In this document: positions 1-6,511 of the stretch, one piece after another
Layout of the letters: each line of letters opens with the position of its first letter
How positions within the stretch are numbered: the stretch's first letter is position 1
DNA from: Willaertia magna
Taxonomy: Eukaryota; Heterolobosea; Eutetramitea; Acrasida; Naegleriidae
Direction: 5' to 3'
DNA: 11,472 nucleotides
Assembly (NCBI GenBank): GCA_902984215.1
Contig: CADWAF010000347.1
Location: forward strand, 1 to 11,472
Program-made: the position numbers and the translations under genes
Notes under the pieces: generated by a model
Told to the model about the DNA's origin: nothing
Databases searched by the model: none
The model's input: only the letters and a program-made list of their open reading frames with translations

Positions 1-428
1 AAAATTCTGTAAAAAAACTTTTATTTTTTTTTTCCTTAAAAAAACTATGGAACAGCTAAATAATATAAATTTTCAAAACATTCTAAAATTATTCTATTTT
101 TTAAATTAAATTTTATCTATTTTTGAATTAATAATTTTAAAACATTAATATCATAGATTTTATATTCAATATCTTTATTATCTTTTTTTGTAGTAAAATA
201 AATAAATTATTATAAACAATTTTTGATAATAAAGATAAAATAAATTATTTTGTAAAAACTTTTTCTATTGATATTAATTCATATGTAGCTTTTTTAAATA
301 AATTAAAATTTTTAACTGTAAAATAATTATGATTGTTATTGTAAGAGTTACTATGATTGTTTTTGTTGTGATTGTTTTTGTTGTTGTTTTTGTTGTTATT
401 ATTGGAATTGTTTTTCATTAGTAAACTA
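1..428. other. hyper-AT flank upstream of the coding relic
   Basis: No intact gene is visible here. A 20-codon ORF opens at the ATG at 47 (begins MEQLNNINFQ) and stops quickly. From about 213 to 323 the + strand frame that later carries the relic is open for about 37 codons and contains a protein-like stretch (FSIDINSYVAFLNKLKF). It then hits several stops inside the GTT-rich tract. This may be the 5' end of the decayed gene described next, but at this base composition short open stretches are weak evidence. Confidence 0.35.
331..415. repeat. imperfect GTT/AAC low-complexity tract
   Basis: The + strand is a degenerate run of GTT, TTT and ATT triplets, so the - strand is an AAC/AAT/AAA run. 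Read on the - strand from the ATG at 418 to a TAA at 245-247, it gives a 57-codon ORF that starts with an asparagine-rich segment (MKNNSNNNNKNNNKNNHNK) and ends in mixed sequence (ATYELISIEKVFTK). Asparagine runs are common in AT-rich amoeba genomes. The + strand frame is broken by TGA and TAA codons in the tract. The reading could be a small - strand gene or exon, or only the mirror image of a microsatellite; I cannot decide between these. Confidence 0.5.
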
Positions 429-1265
429 ATGAAAGATTTTAATAAATTTTATTTATATCCAAAAAAAATTTAAAAAAATAAAATTTTTAAATTAGATATA
501 TCAAAAAATAATTTATTATTTTTACAATATAATAATTCAATTTCTTTTAAAAAATTAAATAATTCTTTAATTTTAAAAAATAAATTAACTAAAAAATTAT
601 TTAATTTACATATTTTACATTTAGAACATTTAAAAATTAAATATAATAATTGTATTAAAAGAAATATTATTGTTATTTTAATATAATTTTCATAAGTAAA
701 ATTTTAAAATTTTTTTATAATTTTATTAGTTCTTTAAAAAATAAAAAAATTATTGATAAAAAATTATTTAGTGAATTTTTTAAAAATTGTAATGTTATAA
801 ATTATGATATTATAATTTGTTTTTTTAAAATTTTTAATAAATGATATTTAATTTATTAATTAATATTGAAGAATTTAAAAATAATAAAAGACATAATTAT
901 TTTCATTTAATTTATCCGTATAATAAAGATTTAAAAAAAAACTTAATGAAAATTGTGATATTGAATTTAAATTTGAATATAATAGATTATCAATTTTAAG
1001 TAAAGAAATTTTAAAAAATTTATATAAAAATATTTATTCTTTAGTATCTTCAAGTTTAGAAAATCAAAATATTAATATTATTCCAAATAAAGTTTTATAT
1101 TTTCCTCAAAATTTAATTAAAAATGGTTATCATATTTTAGAAATTATTAGATTTATAATTTTTAATAGTTATCCAATGGTTAGTAAAAATAATGAAAATT
1201 TAGTATAGCAATATAAATTTAATACAAAATTATTACAAAGAAGAAAAAATAAATTTTTTATTTAA
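429..1265 (+). pseudogene. degraded protein-coding relic, block 1
   Basis: The same strand keeps protein-like open stretches in shifting frames. They are 429-686 (ATG start, one TAA at 471-473), 659-844, 841-942 (ATG at 841) and 927-1265 (one TAG at 1206-1208). The last runs 93 codons before its internal stop and includes the non-repetitive segments NRLSILSKEILKNLYKNIYS and NGYHILEIIRFIIFNSYP. With this base composition a random frame should meet a stop about every ten codons, so such runs in overlapping relay on one strand point to former coding sequence. The frame changes lie in or near A or T runs. I do not recognise the protein. GC content is far below that of the intact genes, so it is either old and strongly AT-drifted or came from another source. 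Confidence 0.6.
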
Positions 1266-1605
1266 TATAATCAATAAAAAAAATTGTAATTAAATAAAAT
1301 AGAAATTTATAATTCTTTTAAAATTTTTTTTTATTTTTTTTTAAATTTTTTAAATTAAATATATGAATTATATTTTAATTATTAAATATTTAAATTTTAA
1401 AATAATTTTTATTAAATATTTATAATTTTTAAAATAAAGCCTGAAAAACTAATTTTTTTTTTATAAAGTTCAAAATTTTAAAAAGTTTAATTAAAGGTAT
1501 TATAATTTTTTAATTTAAAATTATTTAATAATAAATTTATATAAATTTAATTATTTATTTTATTATTTTATATAATATTTGATAAATTTTTAAAAATATT
1601 AATAA
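1266..1605. other. non-coding gap between relic blocks
   Basis: This stretch is dense in stops in every frame I followed and consists mostly of A and T runs. It could be a former intron, an insertion, or the most decayed part of the relic. The only distinctive sequence is CCTGAAAAA at 1440-1448, which recurs at 1620-1628 just past the end of the gap. Confidence 0.4.
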
Positions 1606-2403
1606 ATAAAAAAATTAAACCTGAAAAATATAATTTTTAAACTAAAAAAAATAATAATATCCAAAAATAAAAAATTTTTATTTTATGCTAAAACACTATA
1701 TAATAAATTTGTTAAACAAATTAAAATTTTAATTTGAGATAAAATTTTAAAATTTGTAATTACTAAAGAAGAATGTAAAAAAAATTTAATTAATATTTTT
1801 AATTTTAAAAAAAAATTTTTAAATTTAAATATACTTCTAAAAAAAATTTATATAAAAAACAAACTTTAGATATTATTAATTAAATTAAAGAAATTGAAAA
1901 TAATTTTATTATTAAATATATTAATAATAATATAAGTTGGATTATTTTTATAAAAAATGATATTATTTTAAAAAATAAAGAAATTATACAAATTCTATGT
2001 TTTACAATTTTAAATAAAAGATCTTTAAATATTTATTTATCTTTTATTAAATAAATTCAAAAAATTATATTATGATTGGTCTTTTATTTTTAATTAATCA
2101 TCATTATGATTCTCCATTAGATTTTAAAGATAATATTTATAGAAATTTAGATGGTTTAATAAATATTAGTAATAAAAATGTTTTATTTAAAGCTAATTCA
2201 TAATTATATGTTAAATATATGGAAGGAAAATAGATTGATAATAAAAATGATTATTGGTTTGAATGTAAATATTGTATTAATAGTATAGAATTAATATAGA
2301 AATATTTAAAGTTAAAAAAAATAATATAAAAATTAAAAAATTATTATTTGATGAATCTAATAATTTAAATAATTCAAATTATATATCAAGTGATTCAGAA
2401 TAA
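1606..2403 (+). pseudogene. degraded protein-coding relic, block 2
   Basis: Protein-like frames continue on the + strand: 1606-1869 (TGA at 1735-1737), 1809-2075 (TAA at 1881 and 2052), 2072-2329 (ATG at 2072; TAA in ANS*LYV, TAG in EGK*IDN and ELI*KYL), and a last frame ending at 2401-2403. The third contains a natural-looking segment (YDSPLDFKDNIYRNLDG) and later NDYWFECKYC, with a C-x2-C pair that could have bound zinc. The final frame ends in an acidic, Ser/Asn-rich tail (DESNNLNNSNYISSDSE) and a tandem TAA TAA, as a true C-terminus might. The CxxC and following Lys-rich segment faintly recall the zinc-finger part of ubiquitin-specific proteases, but no catalytic boxes are visible, so I do not name it so. 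Block 1 and block 2 may be one gene of about 2 kb. Confidence 0.6.
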
Positions 2404-2982
2404 TAAATTGTTTTTTTATTATTTTAAATTTTTCTTTTTTATTATTTTTCTTTTTTTTAATATAAAAATTATTTAACTTATATATTTATTTACATAAAAA
2501 AATATACCTTTCAAAAATTTAATAAAAAAATAAGTTAAATATATATTTACTTTAAAAAAGCCATTACTCTGTGTTAAAATTAATTATTAAAAAAGAATAA
2601 CAAAATATTTTATAATACTTAAATAGTTTATTAATTTATTTAATTTATATATTACTTTATACAAAATTTTAAAAAATTTCTAATAAAAACATTCCTTTTG
2701 CTTACCCTTTATTGTATAGTCTATTATCCTTATTAATCATTAAAAAATGACTTATTAAAAAAATTTTTAACCCTCAAAAAATACAATATTCAAAACCTAA
2801 AAAATTACTAATCCTACCATACTCTATTATTCACTCCCTATTATATGGTGCCCCCTAAGGAAAATAATGAAATGTAGTAAAACATTAAATTTAAACCTAT
2901 TATCGAATAATTTTTTTATTAAATAATAATACATTATAATATTTTTTATTATATCATTTTTAATAAACATTTATTAGTTTTA
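2404..2982. other. AT-rich intergenic DNA with a C-skewed patch
   Basis: No ORF of note. The first 280 bases are A/T runs containing a perfect 11-base inverted repeat (2471-2481 and 2530-2540). From about 2690 to 2860 the + strand becomes relatively C-rich and nearly G-free (2761-2820 has no G), with CCC, CCTA and TCACTCCCT words and a CCCCC run at 2851-2855. After that it returns to A/T. The 3' end of the secreted-protein gene follows on the - strand. Confidence 0.5.
2471..2540. repeat. perfect 11-base inverted repeat
   Basis: ATTTAACTTAT at 2471-2481 is the exact reverse complement of ATAAGTTAAAT at 2530-2540, separated by 48 bases. In such AT-rich DNA a match of this size within 70 bases can occur by chance. 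It lies about 70 bases after the end of the coding relic. Confidence 0.4.
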
Positions 2983-2984
2983 TT
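2979..2984 (-). promoter_or_regulatory. poly(A) signal overlapping a stop codon
   Basis: On the - strand the stop TAA (2985-2983) is shared with AATAAA (2984-2979), so the sequence reads TAATAAA. If this is the functional cleavage signal, the 3' UTR is very short. Confidence 0.45.
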
Positions 2985-3738
2985 AATTTAATTTAGCTAC
3001 ATAACCATCGCCTCTAACTGTAAAACTGTCTGAATTTTTGCTTGTTTTAAGAGGAGTTGAAATTTGATAATCCAATTCAATCATTGCTTGGGCAACTGGA
3101 TTCTTTGAGCTTCCTGCATTAACAATTGAAGGGAGTGTAACTTCAGCATTGAAAGTATAGCCCCACATTACATCAATTGTAGTTGGAGTGAAATGAATTG
3201 CATCTAAATATCTACCAACATTATTATCTCCATAAGTACCATTGTATTGGAAAACAAGATGATAAGTGAATTTAACTACTTCCATTCCAAAACCATTCTT
3301 GTAAACTGTTTGATATCCAACAGATTTTGGGTTAGCCCATGAGTGTAAATCAAATGTTGATTCAATTCCTTTTGGTAATGCATTTCCATAAAACTTTTTA
3401 TAATCAAGTACTGGTTTATTCTCTTTAATAAATTCCCATGCTTTACTTGCTAAATTGATAATAGTACCAACATCAATAGCTTCAGATTCACTGTCACTAA
3501 AAATTACTTGCTTTGATACACTCTTTTGATTTACTCTATCAACAATTTTTGCCAATTTTTCATTTACACGAAATTGTGTAGTTTCTACATCTTCAATTTT
3601 GAAATAATTCTTTAAAAACTCTGGATCTTTTAAATACTCTTCTGGCATATAGCTTTGTTTTAAGTCTTCATTTGGAGAAGAACAAAGAGCAAGTGAGATA
3701 ACACTCAAACACAATAGAAGTGCTGCAATGAATTTCAT
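2983..3738 (-). CDS. secreted protein of unknown function, cysteine-free mature form
   Basis: The product is 251 aa. Residues 1-19 are a clear eukaryotic signal peptide (MK, then a hydrophobic core, then ALC), with likely cleavage near C19/S20. The only cysteines, C10 and C19, lie in this leader, so the mature protein has no disulfides. Residues 20-85 are charged and probably a pro-region or linker. Residues 88-251 look like a compact domain rich in beta strands with conserved-looking Trp, Tyr and Gly (W101, HSWANP 132-137, YKNGFGMEVVKFTY 146-159, MWGYTFN 191-197). One N-glycosylation sequon is at N166. The end carries VRGDG, an RGD tripeptide at 242-244. It recalls uncharacterised secreted proteins with similar GMEVV...VRGDG patterns that I associate with aquatic animals and protists; that link is from memory and unverified. 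Membrane action, adhesion or binding are all guesses. Start: first Met, preceded by an A-rich leader on the - strand. Confidence 0.85.
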   Translation of the reverse strand: MKFIAALLLCLSVISLALCSSPNEDLKQSYMPEEYLKDPEFLKNYFKIEDVETTQFRVNEKLAKIVDRVNQKSVSKQVIFSDSESEAIDVGTIINLASKAWEFIKENKPVLDYKKFYGNALPKGIESTFDLHSWANPKSVGYQTVYKNGFGMEVVKFTYHLVFQYNGTYGDNNVGRYLDAIHFTPTTIDVMWGYTFNAEVTLPSIVNAGSSKNPVAQAMIELDYQISTPLKTSKNSDSFTVRGDGYVAKLN

Positions 3739-3850
3739 TTTTTTTTTATTTTTGAATTGCGGCAGTTGTTGATTTGGTCACAATTAAATTCACGATTATA
3801 ATGCGGGGTTTGATGTAGCTTGTCATTGTAACTTAATTACAAAAAAATAG
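3739..3850. promoter_or_regulatory. short divergent (bidirectional) promoter region
   Basis: Only 112 bases separate the start codons of the secreted protein (-) and the hydrolase-like protein (+), so both promoters and 5' leaders must lie here or overlap the genes. The middle (about 3759-3830) is richer in GC than other intergenic DNA in the window and contains AATTGCGGCAG and TATAATGCGGGG. An A-rich leader precedes each ATG. No factor site can be named. Confidence 0.55.
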
Positions 3851-4615
3851 ATGAAAGTGTTGGTGGTTGATAAAGGGATAGGTTTTGAAAAGGCAAAGTA
3901 TTTATCAACACTAAACAACAAAGATTATTCTTTAACAAAATATTCTTCTAAACTAAACACTGATCATAAAGAAAATGGAGTTTTTGAAATTAAAATAATA
4001 ACTGTTCCGGAACCAACTAGCTCCGGTATTAATTATGAAGAAAATGAAGAATTTCAACAAGGAATTGTAACAATTCTAAATGAAATAGATAATTTTAAAC
4101 CTAATATTATTATTGCGTCAAGTAGAGGAGGAAAATATATTTGTGAAATAATTAAAACAAAAGGTGACACATTGATTGATAAAAACATTGTTTATTTATT
4201 ATTATCTTCCATGCTATTGCCAGGTGTAGATTTTAATCTTTCAAAAGTGGTTTTTGTTTATGGAAGTGAAGAAAAAACTGTACCACAACAAATGATAAAC
4301 AATTTAAAACCATTTAGTGATAATGGTAATTGTTTATTATTACAATACAAAGAACAAGGTCATGATTTAAGTGTGTTGACAAGTAGTTTAGATATTGATG
4401 AAGATAAAATTGATAATTATTGTCAAAACATTTTACTGCATCAACCTTTAGAAAACAATGTTACTTTTAATTTGATAGAATTAATCATATTCTCTTTTTT
4501 ATTCGAAAAACTTGTTGAATTACCAGAAAAGAAAATTACAAACAACAAAAGCCAATTTCTTTTATCTCCCTCGTTATTACAAAACCAATTTGGTGCTTTG
4601 AAAAAGAGACAATAA
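3851..4615 (+). CDS. small alpha/beta-hydrolase-like protein
   Basis: The product is 254 aa with no signal peptide, so it is probably cytosolic. The fold is inferred from an N-terminal beta strand (KVLVVDKG), a nucleophile-elbow-like ASSRG at 89-93 after a hydrophobic strand (IIIAS), a strand plus acid loop VVFVYGSEEKTVP at 133-145, and GHDL at 170-173. A Ser91-Glu141-His171 triad fits the usual spacing of small single-domain serine hydrolases. Glutamate would take the acid place more often filled by aspartate, and Ala replaces the first Gly of GxSxG. About 50 residues follow the core (hydrophobic helix 207-219, then a basic tail ending in KKRQ). Substrate unknown; it could be an esterase-type enzyme or a catalytically altered relative. 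The ATG at 3851 follows an in-frame TAG directly (3848-3850), which supports this start. Its 3' end converges on the glycosyltransferase gene 183 bases away. Confidence 0.75.
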   Translation: MKVLVVDKGIGFEKAKYLSTLNNKDYSLTKYSSKLNTDHKENGVFEIKIITVPEPTSSGINYEENEEFQQGIVTILNEIDNFKPNIIIASSRGGKYICEIIKTKGDTLIDKNIVYLLLSSMLLPGVDFNLSKVVFVYGSEEKTVPQQMINNLKPFSDNGNCLLLQYKEQGHDLSVLTSSLDIDEDKIDNYCQNILLHQPLENNVTFNLIELIIFSFLFEKLVELPEKKITNNKSQFLLSPSLLQNQFGALKKRQ

Positions 4616-4616
4616 A
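4611..4616 (+). promoter_or_regulatory. poly(A) signal overlapping a stop codon
   Basis: AATAAA spans the TAA stop (4613-4615) of the hydrolase-like gene. This is the same arrangement as at the secreted-protein gene. The downstream convergent spacer (4617-4798) has no other gene; I found no AATAAA on the - strand just after the glycosyltransferase stop. Confidence 0.45.
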
Positions 4617-4798
4617 ATTTTATCGTTACTTTGTAAAGAGTAGTCTGAAGAAATTATTGGGCTGTTAGTGTTAAATCCAAAGAGAATAATTATTATTCAC
4701 TGTAGTCTTATTAATATTTTAGTCAATTAAAATGTTTGGTGTAGTGTAGGGTTTTGTAGGTCTTAATAATCAGCAATATTATGAATTTACCAAAGAGA

Positions 4799-6511
4799 TT
4801 ACAATTTCATTTTCAAATAATTAGTTACCATCTTCAAGGTCTTTTCTAAATCCAATATCACTTCACATGGATGACCAATTCCATTAAAAACACAACCACC
4901 CATCAAATTAGTAGCATCCACAACTGTCACATGAGAAAATGTATTTAAAATATGCATTAATGGTGGATTACATGCATAATTAGTTTGATCTGTGTATTGA
5001 CAGGTAGGTGAATAAATAACTAAGCTACCCATTGGCATAAATAAAGAGTACATTGCACCACTTCCACTAGTTGAAATGTAAATATCTAGTTTGGAAAATA
5101 ATTCTACTTGTTCCACAATTTTATAATTTTCCAAGGCAATTGGAATAATTTCTAAATTTGCACTTTCAAATTGAGTTTTTAAATTTTCAGTTAGATAATC
5201 TGTTAGATTTTGTAAATTATAAATTGTGCCTCCATGCCTTTCAGTGATGGCCTTTTGATGAATTCCAATTTTCACTTGTCTTTTTGAATTTTTGTTTTTA
5301 TCATTTTCTTTAATACCCAAATTGTAATAAATTTGTTTTCTTAGTAAAGTAATTGCTAATTCTCTATTTCTAGAAAAGGGGCGATCTGGAACCATTGCCC
5401 TATCTCCAGTGCCAAACATTAATTTTGAAAAACAAGTATGTATCTTTTCAGCTTGTTGATTCATGTCAGTAACTAATTGTATGTTTTCCACATTTAAATC
5501 CTTTTCTGAATTCCTGGCAATGTAATCATCTGCAAAACAAGGTGCTCTTTCCACTCTATACAAAATGTCATTCTTTTCCTTCACTTTATAACTACATAAT
5601 TGTAAAATCTCATTCTTTGTAATCATTTTAGCTAAATTTAAAGAATATTTTACTGAAGTTTCCTTTTTATATCCATAAGCTGCATATTCTTCTTGACAAA
5701 AATAATTTCCTTTCGTTTTTTTATTTACTAAAAGGAAGTGTCCTTTTTTAATATCGTCACCTTCACAGGTATCATCAAAATTTTCATGATAAGGTCTATT
5801 TCCATGAATATCTCTATAGAAAATTTCATCCATAAATAGAATGCTTATATCATTAGCATTAAAATTATATTTTGTAATTAATTCAAAAATAGAAACTAAA
5901 TTGTCAACCAACATGTGACCAAAATTTCCAGTCGCATACCTCAATGCCAAAACCACTGGTTTTTGAATGAAATTTACTTCTGAAAAATCAATGTCTTTTG
6001 GATTGGAAGTGGTTATATCAACAATTTTAAATTTTAATTTCATGTAACCTCTGTTAGAAGCTCTCCAACTTTGTAAACAAGAAATGATTTTATTCTCAAA
6101 TTTCTCTTTTAAAAAATTTTGATAATTTTCTAAATTTGTCAAGAAAACAAGTTCTCCACGATAATTTAAACAAACATTTTCCAAAAGAAAAGAGGCTTGA
6201 CCAACATCATAATAATCATTGTTTTGATTTAAAATTTTACTTGTAGTAGTGATGGACTTTTTGATGGGTGATAAAATATCTTTAGGTACATCAGTATTAA
6301 TTGGAAAGATACTCTTTGAACTTTTAGTATAATTTCTATGTAAAAAATTTAATTCATTGCTTAAATATTCTTTATAACTCTTTCCGTCTTTGAAAACATT
6401 AAATTTCTTTTCGTCAAATTGATATTTTTGTAATCTTTTTGAATACTGTTGTAGATTGACTTTAGAAAAAATCATTGGGTTAACAACCGACCATAACGCT
6501 AAACTTTCCAT
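4799..6511 (-). CDS. GT61 (DUF563) family glycosyltransferase
   Basis: The product is 570 aa. The DUF563/GT61 signature occupies roughly residues 185-540: RYATGNFGHMLVDNL (191-205, the family's NFGH...DN motif), a central CFSKLMFGTGD segment (360-370) followed by RELAITLLRKQIYYNLGI (383-400), a KAITERHGG..YNLQNL strand-turn (420-436), and the late sugar-nucleotide-site motif STSGSGAMYSLFMPMGS (480-496). GT61 members include EGF-domain O-GlcNAc transferase, plant xylosyltransferases and protist homologues; they act on glycoproteins or polysaccharides in the secretory pathway. The donor cannot be told from sequence. Odd points: no signal anchor or membrane helix is seen in the first 150 residues, unlike Golgi members, and the first Met (6511) or the second (6475) both fall inside the opposite-strand WD40 gene. 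A TGA lies directly upstream in frame, so any missing N-terminus would need a further exon. Confidence 0.85.
   Translation of the reverse strand: MESLALWSVVNPMIFSKVNLQQYSKRLQKYQFDEKKFNVFKDGKSYKEYLSNELNFLHRNYTKSSKSIFPINTDVPKDILSPIKKSITTTSKILNQNNDYYDVGQASFLLENVCLNYRGELVFLTNLENYQNFLKEKFENKIISCLQSWRASNRGYMKLKFKIVDITTSNPKDIDFSEVNFIQKPVVLALRYATGNFGHMLVDNLVSIFELITKYNFNANDISILFMDEIFYRDIHGNRPYHENFDDTCEGDDIKKGHFLLVNKKTKGNYFCQEEYAAYGYKKETSVKYSLNLAKMITKNEILQLCSYKVKEKNDILYRVERAPCFADDYIARNSEKDLNVENIQLVTDMNQQAEKIHTCFSKLMFGTGDRAMVPDRPFSRNRELAITLLRKQIYYNLGIKENDKNKNSKRQVKIGIHQKAITERHGGTIYNLQNLTDYLTENLKTQFESANLEIIPIALENYKIVEQVELFSKLDIYISTSGSGAMYSLFMPMGSLVIYSPTCQYTDQTNYACNPPLMHILNTFSHVTVVDATNLMGGCVFNGIGHPCEVILDLEKTLKMVTNYLKMKL
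6447..6454 (+). promoter_or_regulatory. candidate 3' splice acceptor without a visible donor exon
   Basis: TGTTGTAG at 6447-6454, preceded by a T-rich stretch from 6425, resembles the end of an intron just before the first coding bases of the WD40 gene. It would supply the acceptor for a missing 5' exon. I found no convincing ATG-bearing exon with a matching donor in the preceding 120 bases; the GTAAAA at 6340-6345 follows a frame containing a stop. Confidence 0.4.

Noticed and set aside
1640..2330. Mitochondrial DNA insert (TGA as Trp)
   Set aside because: Only one TGA falls in a good segment while TAA and TAG are more common, and no mitochondrial protein or rRNA is recognisable.
2072..2403. 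Ubiquitin-specific protease zinc-finger region
   Set aside because: Only one CxxC pair and a vague context match; no Cys box, His box or second CxxC can be seen, so the name is not supported.
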